This document shows positions 26,667-33,181 of a stretch of 33,181 bases of DNA, one piece after another. The DNA comes from Ectothiorhodospiraceae bacterium (GTDB lineage: Bacteria > Pseudomonadota > Gammaproteobacteria > Nitrococcales > Halorhodospiraceae): assembly GCA_003552345.1 (NCBI GenBank), contig PULM01000031.1, positions 1-33,181 of the forward strand, written 5' to 3'. The position numbers and the translations under genes are program-made. Position 1 is the stretch's first letter; every line of letters starts with the position of its first letter. The notes under the pieces are model-generated. The model did not search any database, was not told the origin of the DNA, and saw only the letters and a list, made by a program, of their open reading frames with translations.

Positions 26667-28400
26667 ATGAACGATCACGGCGCCGCCGCATTCTACGATG
26701 CCCGCCCGTGGGAGCGGTGCTACGGCACCTCGAACGACCCCGACCCGGTACTGCGGGAGCTGACCACGGTGGCGGAGATCGCGCGGCGCCGGGCCGAGCG
26801 CACGCCGGATCGCATCGCCTACACCGCCTGCCTGGAGAACGGCCTGCATGCGAGCCTGGACTTCGCTACCGTCGACCGGCTGGCCGACGCCTTCGCGGCC
26901 TGGCTGATCGCCGAGGCCGGCATCCGCCCCGGCGATCGGGTGGCGGTGCAGATGCCCAACTCCCTGCCCTACCCCATCGCCGTGTTCGGCACCCTGCGCG
27001 CTGGCGCGGTGCTGGTGAACATCAATCCGCTGTTCACCCCTCGCGAGATGCAGCACCAACTCCGGGACAGCGGCGCGCGGGTGCTGGTCCTGGTTGACCT
27101 GTTCGCCGACAAGCTCGCCGCCGCGCTGACCGGAACCGCCGTGGAGGAGGTGGTGCTCACCGGCGTCGCCGACCTTTTCCCCTGGCTCAAGCGCGGCCTG
27201 ATCCACGGCGTGCTGCGGGCCAAGCGCGAGATCCCGGCAGCACCGCCGAGCACCCGCCGGCTCGGCGCCGTGCTCACCCGCGGCGAGCGCCTGTCCCCCC
27301 AGGCGTGGCCCGAGCGCGGCCCCGACGACCTGGCCCTGCTCCAGTACACCGGTGGCACGACCGGCCTGCCCAAGGGCGCGGAGCTGCGCAACCGCAACAT
27401 CCTCGCCAACCTCGAGCAGATCGACATCATGGCCGGCGACGCCATTCGTCCGGGCGAAGACGTGGTCCTCACCGCGCTGCCGCTCTATCACATCTTCGCC
27501 TTCACCTTTAACCTGCTCACCTTCCACCACCACGGCTGCCGCAACATCCTCTGCCCGTCGCCGCGGCCGGTGGAGAAGCTGCGCAAGGCCTTTGAACAGT
27601 TTCCGGTCAGCAAGTTCTCGGCGGTCAACCTGCTCTTCTACGGCCTGCTGCAGGCGGAGTGGTTCCGCAGCAATCCGCCCCGGCACCTGGATTTCGCCAT
27701 CGCCGGCGGCACCGCCCTGCACCGCAGCACCGCCGAGCAATGGCAAGCGCTGCTCGGCCACACCCCGCTCGAAGGCTATGGCCTGACCGAGACCAGCCCC
27801 GTCCTGGCGGTGAACCCGCCCCACGGCGAGAACCGCCTGGGCAGTGTCGGGGTGCCGCTGCCCGGCAGCGATGTGCGCATCGTCGACGACAACGACCAGC
27901 CCGTCCCCCAGGGGCAGACCGGCGAGATCGTCGGCCGCGGCCCCCAGGTCTTCGAGGGCTACTGGCAACGGCCCGAGGAGAACCGCCAGGCACTGCGCTG
28001 CGGCTGGCTCCACACCGGCGATATCGGCTACATGGATGCGGACGGCTACATCCACATCGTCGACCGCAAGAAGGACATGATCGACGTCTCCGGGTTCAAC
28101 GTCTATCCCAACGAGGTCGAGGAGGCCCTGGCCGAGCACCCGGCCGTGGCCGAGGTCGCCGTGGTCGGTGCCCCCCGGGGCGAGGCCGGCGAGGCCGTGG
28201 TGGCCTTCGTCGTCACCCCGCGCGATCAGGAGCTGGGCGAGTCGGAGCTGCTCGACTTCGCACGGCAGCAACTGACCAACTACAAGGTGCCCCGACGGGT
28301 GATCTTCCGCGACGCACTGCCGAAATCCGCCGTGGGCAAGCTGCTGCGTCGCGACCTGCGCGACGACGCCCGGGCCGCGATCGAGGCCGCACAGGCGTGA
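26667..28400 (+). CDS. fadD: Long-chain fatty acid--CoA ligase (AMP-binding)
   Basis: 577 aa; YTGGTTGLPKGAELRNRN, EGYGLTETSPVL, GWLHTGDIGYMDADGYIHIVDRKKDMIDVSGFNVYPNEVEE. Confidence 0.92.
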   Translation: MNDHGAAAFYDARPWERCYGTSNDPDPVLRELTTVAEIARRRAERTPDRIAYTACLENGLHASLDFATVDRLADAFAAWLIAEAGIRPGDRVAVQMPNSLPYPIAVFGTLRAGAVLVNINPLFTPREMQHQLRDSGARVLVLVDLFADKLAAALTGTAVEEVVLTGVADLFPWLKRGLIHGVLRAKREIPAAPPSTRRLGAVLTRGERLSPQAWPERGPDDLALLQYTGGTTGLPKGAELRNRNILANLEQIDIMAGDAIRPGEDVVLTALPLYHIFAFTFNLLTFHHHGCRNILCPSPRPVEKLRKAFEQFPVSKFSAVNLLFYGLLQAEWFRSNPPRHLDFAIAGGTALHRSTAEQWQALLGHTPLEGYGLTETSPVLAVNPPHGENRLGSVGVPLPGSDVRIVDDNDQPVPQGQTGEIVGRGPQVFEGYWQRPEENRQALRCGWLHTGDIGYMDADGYIHIVDRKKDMIDVSGFNVYPNEVEEALAEHPAVAEVAVVGAPRGEAGEAVVAFVVTPRDQELGESELLDFARQQLTNYKVPRRVIFRDALPKSAVGKLLRRDLRDDARAAIEAAQA

Positions 28401-28481
28401 GCGGCGCCTCGGAGCCGACCCGGCGGGCGTGGTATCCTGACGCGCTCGAGCGACCCCCGCGAACAAGCCTGTAGAGGATCC

Positions 28482-29225
28482 ATGGCCGGACACAGCAAGT
28501 GGGCCAACATCAAGCGCCACAAGTGGGCGCAGGATGCCAAACGGTCCAAGATCTTCACCAAGCACATCCGCGAGATCACGGTCGCCGCACGCCTCGGCGG
28601 TCCCGATCCGGAGATGAACGCCCGGCTGCGGCTGGCCCTCGATCGCGCCTTTGCGGTGAACCTGCCCAAGGACCGCGCCGACGCCGCGATCAAGAAGGGT
28701 GCCGGACTGGATGAGGCGGAGACGTACGAAGAGATCCGCTACGAGGGCTACGGCCCCGGCGGCTCGGCGATCATGGTCGACTGCATGACCGATAACCGCA
28801 ATCGCACCGTCTCCGAGGTCCGCCACGCCTTCAGCAAGCACGGCGGCAAGATGGGCACCGACAACTCGGTGGCCTACCTGTTCCAGGAGCGCGGCGTGCT
28901 GGTCTTCGCCCCGGGCACCGACTCGGATCAGGTGCTGGAGATCGCCCTGGAGGCCGGCGCCGACGACCTGGTGGAGAACGAAGACGGCTCCCTGGAGGTG
29001 CTCACCGACCCGGAGGCCTACCGCAGCGTGCGCGACGCCCTGACCGAGGCCGGGCTGGAGCCGGCCCAGGCGGACGTAACCCAGCGCCCGGACCTGACCG
29101 TCCAGATCGAGGGCGATAACGCCCGCAGCACCGCGAAGCTGATCGAGCGCCTGGAGGACCTGGACGACGTGCAGCACGTCTACACCAACGCCGATCTGCC
29201 GGCGGAGGCCTACGAAGAAGGCTAG
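28482..29225 (+). CDS. yebC: YebC/PmpR family protein
   Basis: MAGHSKWANIKRHKWAQDAKRSKIFTKHIREITVAAR..., upstream of ruvC as in many proteobacteria. Confidence 0.97.
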   Translation: MAGHSKWANIKRHKWAQDAKRSKIFTKHIREITVAARLGGPDPEMNARLRLALDRAFAVNLPKDRADAAIKKGAGLDEAETYEEIRYEGYGPGGSAIMVDCMTDNRNRTVSEVRHAFSKHGGKMGTDNSVAYLFQERGVLVFAPGTDSDQVLEIALEAGADDLVENEDGSLEVLTDPEAYRSVRDALTEAGLEPAQADVTQRPDLTVQIEGDNARSTAKLIERLEDLDDVQHVYTNADLPAEAYEEG

Positions 29226-29228
29226 GCG

Positions 29229-29732
29229 ATGACCCGCATCCTCGGCATCGACCCCGGCTCACGGGTCACCGGCTACGGCATCGTCGACGACGGCCGTCCC
29301 CACCGCCTGGTGGCCGAAGGGACACTGCGCCTGCCCCGACAGGCCGGGCTGGCCGAGCGCCTGGGCCGCATCTTCGATGGCCTGGCCGGGCTGATCGCCG
29401 AACACCGCCCGGACGAAGTGGCCCTCGAGCAGGTCTTTGTTCATCGCAACGCGGACACCGCGCTCAAGCTCGGCCACGCCCGCGGTGCGGCCCTGACCGC
29501 CTGCGTCCAGGCCGGACTGCCGGTGGCCGAATACGCGCCGGCGCGGATCAAGCAGGCGATTGCCGGCAGCGGCCGCGCCGACAAGGCCCAGGTGGGCTAC
29601 ATGGTCCGCGCCCTGCTGCGCCTGCGCAGCCAACCAGCCGAGGACGCCGCCGACGCCCTGGCCGCCGCGCTCTGCCACGCCCACCATCGCAGCGCCCCGC
29701 TGGCGCAGGCCGCCTCCGGAGGCCAGTCATGA
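29229..29732 (+). CDS. ruvC: Crossover junction endodeoxyribonuclease RuvC
   Basis: MTRILGIDPGSRVTGYGIV; ALEQVFVHRNADTALKLGHARGA. Confidence 0.97.
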   Translation: MTRILGIDPGSRVTGYGIVDDGRPHRLVAEGTLRLPRQAGLAERLGRIFDGLAGLIAEHRPDEVALEQVFVHRNADTALKLGHARGAALTACVQAGLPVAEYAPARIKQAIAGSGRADKAQVGYMVRALLRLRSQPAEDAADALAAALCHAHHRSAPLAQAASGGQS

Positions 29733-30343
29733 TCGCCCGGCTGCGCGGCACCCTGCTCGAAAAACGCCCGCCCACGCTGGTGGTCGAGGCCCACGGCATC
29801 GGCTACGAGGTCGAGGCGCCGCTCTCCACCCTGGAGGCCGTGCCCGAGACCGGCCAGGAGGTGGTGCTGCACACCCACCTCAGCGTCCGCGAGGACGGGC
29901 AGACACTGTTCGGCTTCCGCTCCCGTGCCGAGCGGGACCTCTTCCGCAGGCTGATCCGCATCTCCGGCGTGGGGCCGAAGCTGGCCCTGGCGCTGCTCTC
30001 CGGCGTGGACGGCGAGGAGCTGGTCCGCTGCGTTCGCGATGACGACCCCAAGCGACTGACCCAGGTCCCGGGGGTCGGCCGCAAGACCGCCGAGCGGCTC
30101 ATCGTCGAACTGCGCGACCGCCTGGAAGGGATCGCGCCGGTGGGCGCACCCGCCGCCGTGGCGCAATCCGGCGCCGCCGACGGCGCCAGCGATCCGGTGG
30201 GCGAGGCCGTGGAGGGGCTGGTGGCCCTGGGCTACAAACCCCCGGAGGCGGCGCGCATGGCCCGTAACGCAGCCGAGCCCGGCCTTGGCTGCGAGGCGAT
30301 CATCCGGCGCGCCCTGCAGCGCGCCGTACCGCGGGGGGCGTGA
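29729..30343 (+). CDS. ruvA: Holliday junction branch migration protein RuvA
   Basis: [60 protein letters not shown]; overlaps ruvC. Confidence 0.97.
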   Translation: MIARLRGTLLEKRPPTLVVEAHGIGYEVEAPLSTLEAVPETGQEVVLHTHLSVREDGQTLFGFRSRAERDLFRRLIRISGVGPKLALALLSGVDGEELVRCVRDDDPKRLTQVPGVGRKTAERLIVELRDRLEGIAPVGAPAAVAQSGAADGASDPVGEAVEGLVALGYKPPEAARMARNAAEPGLGCEAIIRRALQRAVPRGA

Positions 30344-30345
30344 CC

Positions 30346-31386
30346 ATGAGCGATCAAAACGGGCCGCCGGAGCGCATCATCGACGCCGCCGGCACCGGCG
30401 ATGACGCCGCCCTGGAGCGGGCCCTGCGTCCGGTATCCCTGGATGAGTACGTCGGCCAGGCCGGGGTGCGCGAGCAGCTGGAGATCTTCATCCATGCCGC
30501 CCGCGGGCGCAGCGAGCCCCTGGATCACACCCTGCTCTTCGGCCCGCCGGGGCTGGGCAAGACCACCCTGGCCAACATCATCGCCACGGAGATGGGCGCC
30601 AACCTGCGCCAGAGCTCGGGCCCGGTCCTCGACCGCCCCGGCGACCTGGCGGCGATCCTGACCAACCTGGAACCCGGCGACGTCCTGTTCATCGACGAGA
30701 TCCACCGCCTCTCCTCGGTGGTCGAGGAGGTGCTCTACCCGGCCATGGAGGATTTCCGCATCGACATCGTCATCGGCGAGGGGCCGGCGGCGCGCTCGAT
30801 CAAGCTCGACCTGCCGCCGTTCACCCTGGTCGGCGCCACCACCCGGGCCGGGCTGCTGACCTCGCCGCTGCGCGATCGCTTTGGCATCGTGCAGCGGCTG
30901 GCCTATTACCCGGTCGACGAGCTGACCCGCATTGTCGAGCGTTCCGCCGACCGCCTGGGGGTGCAGACCGAGGCGCACGGCGCCGCGGAAATCGCCCGCC
31001 GCGCCCGCGGCACCCCGCGGGTCGCCAACCGCCTGCTGCGCCGGGTACGGGACTTCGCCGAGGTGCGGGCAGACGGGCGGATCACGCGGGAGGTCGCCGC
31101 GGACGCCATGGAGCTGCTCGACGTCGATCGCAACGGCCTCGACGAACAGGACCGGCGCCTGCTCGAGGCGGTGGTGCACAAGTTCGGCGGTGGGCCGGTG
31201 GGCCTGGATAACCTGGCCACCGCCATCGGCGAGGAGCGCGGCACCCTGGAGGACGTCGTCGAGCCCTACCTGATCCAGGAGGGCTACCTCATGCGTACCC
31301 CCCGCGGGCGTGTGGCCACCGAACACGCCTACACCCTGCTCGGCGTCCCCGGGCAGCCGGCCGGCCCCGGCGACCTCTTCGGCTAG
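30346..31386 (+). CDS. ruvB: Holliday junction branch migration helicase RuvB
   Basis: [69 protein letters not shown]. Confidence 0.98.
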   Translation: MSDQNGPPERIIDAAGTGDDAALERALRPVSLDEYVGQAGVREQLEIFIHAARGRSEPLDHTLLFGPPGLGKTTLANIIATEMGANLRQSSGPVLDRPGDLAAILTNLEPGDVLFIDEIHRLSSVVEEVLYPAMEDFRIDIVIGEGPAARSIKLDLPPFTLVGATTRAGLLTSPLRDRFGIVQRLAYYPVDELTRIVERSADRLGVQTEAHGAAEIARRARGTPRVANRLLRRVRDFAEVRADGRITREVAADAMELLDVDRNGLDEQDRRLLEAVVHKFGGGPVGLDNLATAIGEERGTLEDVVEPYLIQEGYLMRTPRGRVATEHAYTLLGVPGQPAGPGDLFG

Positions 31387-31410
31387 CGCCAACGGCCGCT
31401 GGCGGGCACG

Positions 31411-31434
31411 GAGCGCCGCCCGGGCGCTTCTTGT
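31411..31434 (+). terminator. Possible terminator after ruvB
   Basis: AGCGCC-gcccg-GGCGCT then TCTTGT; weak U-run. Confidence 0.4.
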
Positions 31435-31461
31435 CATTCCGGTGGAACTTGTTTCTATAAC
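31431..31461 (+). promoter_or_regulatory. Possible promoter for the tol operon
   Basis: TTGTCA - 19 nt - TATAAC in the AT-richer ruvB-tolQ gap; spacing is non-optimal. Confidence 0.35.
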
Positions 31462-31511
31462 TCACTGTCGTTACATTCGATCCCTCCGGCCTTGCCAGCG
31501 CGAAAGACCCT

Positions 31512-32210
31512 ATGACCGCCGACGTCTCCTTCCTCCGCCTCATCCTCGACGCCAGCCTGCTGGTGCAGGCCGTGATGCTCTCGCTGATCCTCGCCTCCAT
31601 CACCTCCTGGGCGCTGATTCTCTACAAGCGCCTGAGCCTCAAGCGGGCCGAGCAGACCGCCATCCGCTTCGAGGAGGAGTTCTGGGCCGGCGGCAACCTG
31701 GCCGAGATCTACCGCCGGCTCAGTGACGAGGGCCCCGGCGAGCACGCCGGCATGGAGCGCATCTTCCGCGCCGGGTTCCAGGAGTTCTCGCGCATGCGCA
31801 AGCAAAGCGGCGCGCCACCGGCGGCGGTGGTCGAGGCCGCGCACCGGGCCATGCGCGTGTCGGTCAGCCGTGAACTGGACAACGCCGAGCGCCACCTGCA
31901 ATTCCTGGCCACGGTCGGCTCGGTCAGCCCCTACGTGGGGCTGTTCGGAACCGTCTGGGGCATCATGAACTCGTTCCGCGCCCTGGCCGGGCAGCAGCAG
32001 GCAACCCTGGCCACCGTGGCGCCGGGGATCGCCGAGGCCCTGATCGCCACCGCGCTGGGGCTGTTCGCCGCCATCCCGGCGGTCATCGCCTACAACCACT
32101 ACGCCAACCGCGCCGAGCGGCTGGCGAACCGTTACGAGACCTTCGTCGAGGAATTCACCAGCATCCTCGAGCGGCATACCCATGCGGCCGGCGCGGCGCC
32201 GGCGAAGTAG
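31512..32210 (+). CDS. tolQ: Tol-Pal system proton channel TolQ
   Basis: MTADVSFLRLILDASLLVQAVMLSLILASITSWALILYKR; FLATVGSVSPYVGLFGTVWGIMNSF; PGIAEALIATALGLFAAIPAVIAYN. Confidence 0.96.
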   Translation: MTADVSFLRLILDASLLVQAVMLSLILASITSWALILYKRLSLKRAEQTAIRFEEEFWAGGNLAEIYRRLSDEGPGEHAGMERIFRAGFQEFSRMRKQSGAPPAAVVEAAHRAMRVSVSRELDNAERHLQFLATVGSVSPYVGLFGTVWGIMNSFRALAGQQQATLATVAPGIAEALIATALGLFAAIPAVIAYNHYANRAERLANRYETFVEEFTSILERHTHAAGAAPAK

Positions 32211-32222
32211 GAGGGCACCGCC

Positions 32223-32687
<465 letters not shown>

Positions 32688-32697
32688 GGCCGTGCCC

Positions 32698-33181
32698 ATG
32701 CGCTGGCTGAGAGTGCCAACCCCCAGGCTGCCGAACCGGCTGGCAAGCAGCCCGTCCCGTTTTGTGGTCTACTCCACGCTGGGCCATGTGGCCGTGTTCA
32801 CGGTGATGGGCGCGAACTTCGCAACCTGCACCCGCACCCCGGAGGCCCCGGAGTTCGACGGCCCGATCATCGAGGCCACCGCGGTGGACAGCGCTGCGGT
32901 GGAAGCCGATATGGAGCGGCGCCAGGAACCAGAGCCGGAACCCGAGCCGGAGCCGGAGCCGGAGCCAGAACCGGAACCAGAGCCGGAACCCGAACCGGAG
33001 CCAGAGCCGGAGCCGGAGCCCGAACCGGAACCCGAGCCAGAGCCGGAACCGGAGCCCGAGCCAGAACCGGAGCCGGAACCGGAGCCCGAACCAGAGCCCG
33101 AGCCCGAACCAGAGCCCGAGCCCGAACCAGAGCCCGAGCCCGAACCAGAGCCCGAGCCGGAACCCGAACCAGAGCCCGAAC
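32698..33181 (+). CDS. tolA: TolA-like protein with long Glu-Pro repeat (3' truncated by window)
   Basis: Downstream of tolQR; N-terminal TM FVVYSTLGHVAVFTVMGANF with SxxxH pattern; frame stays open to the window end through at least 42 EP dipeptides. Confidence 0.75.
   Translation, partial: MRWLRVPTPRLPNRLASSPSRFVVYSTLGHVAVFTVMGANFATCTRTPEAPEFDGPIIEATAVDSAAVEADMERRQEPEPEPEPEPEPEPEPEPEPEPEPEPEPEPEPEPEPEPEPEPEPEPEPEPEPEPEPEPEPEPEPEPEPEPEPEPEPEPEPEPEPE
32926..33181 (+). repeat. GAR-CCN hexanucleotide tandem repeat encoding (EP)n
   Basis: Uninterrupted GAA/GAG-CCN units; nested 18-bp unit GAACCAGAGCCCGAGCCC in 3 exact copies plus 1 near copy at 33088-33159. Confidence 0.97.

Noticed and set aside
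26547-29177. 876-aa minus-strand ORF opposite fadD and yebC
   Set aside because: Antisense shadow of two well-supported genes; composition is typical of non-coding GC-rich frames and no motif is recognisable.
31441-31470. SigmaE-type promoter (GGAACTT) before tolQ
   Set aside because: GGAACTT is present but no matching -10 at the expected 15-16 nt spacing.
33088-33159. CRISPR-like regular repeat
   Set aside because: Units are contiguous 18-bp in-frame coding repeats with no spacers; part of the EP tract.

Overview
This is a GC-rich, densely coded chromosomal window from a gammaproteobacterium. Gene order and protein style suggest a halophilic Ectothiorhodospiraceae/Halorhodospira-like organism (inference only). 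From left to right it carries: the ssb 3' end; a minus-strand unit of BacNav-type sodium channel, CopZ-like chaperone and CopA ATPase; a small heat-shock protein with a sigma32-like promoter; a small lipoprotein; a UspA-family protein; a CstA-family transporter, a small protein ending in Cys-Cys and an ArsA/Get3-like ATPase; qor; galU; purL, bamC and dapA, divergent from gcvR; a PIN-PhoH protein; an AI-2E family transporter; bepA; a PHA locus (phaE, phaC, phaB, phaR); an HDOD protein; pabB; a fadD-like gene; yebC-ruvC-ruvA-ruvB; and tolQ-tolR plus a truncated TolA-like gene with at least 42 Glu-Pro dipeptides. Most genes are ordinary housekeeping genes. The signals most worth following up are: (1) the CstA / CC-tail protein / ArsA-Get3 ATPase triad, which parallels E. 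coli btsT-yjiX-yjiA; (2) an apparently unannotated small RNA of about 170 nt between phaC and phaB, with a TTGACA-17-TATCAT promoter, CUCCUCC motifs and a U8 terminator; (3) matching promoter-operator modules before phaB and phaR that look like PhaR sites; (4) a sigma32-like promoter and possible RNA thermometer upstream of hsp20; (5) the BacNav-CopZ-CopA operon; (6) the EP-repeat TolA-like protein. No CRISPR array, IS element, tRNA or rRNA was recognised. All calls come from reading the sequence by eye; no searches or folding were run.
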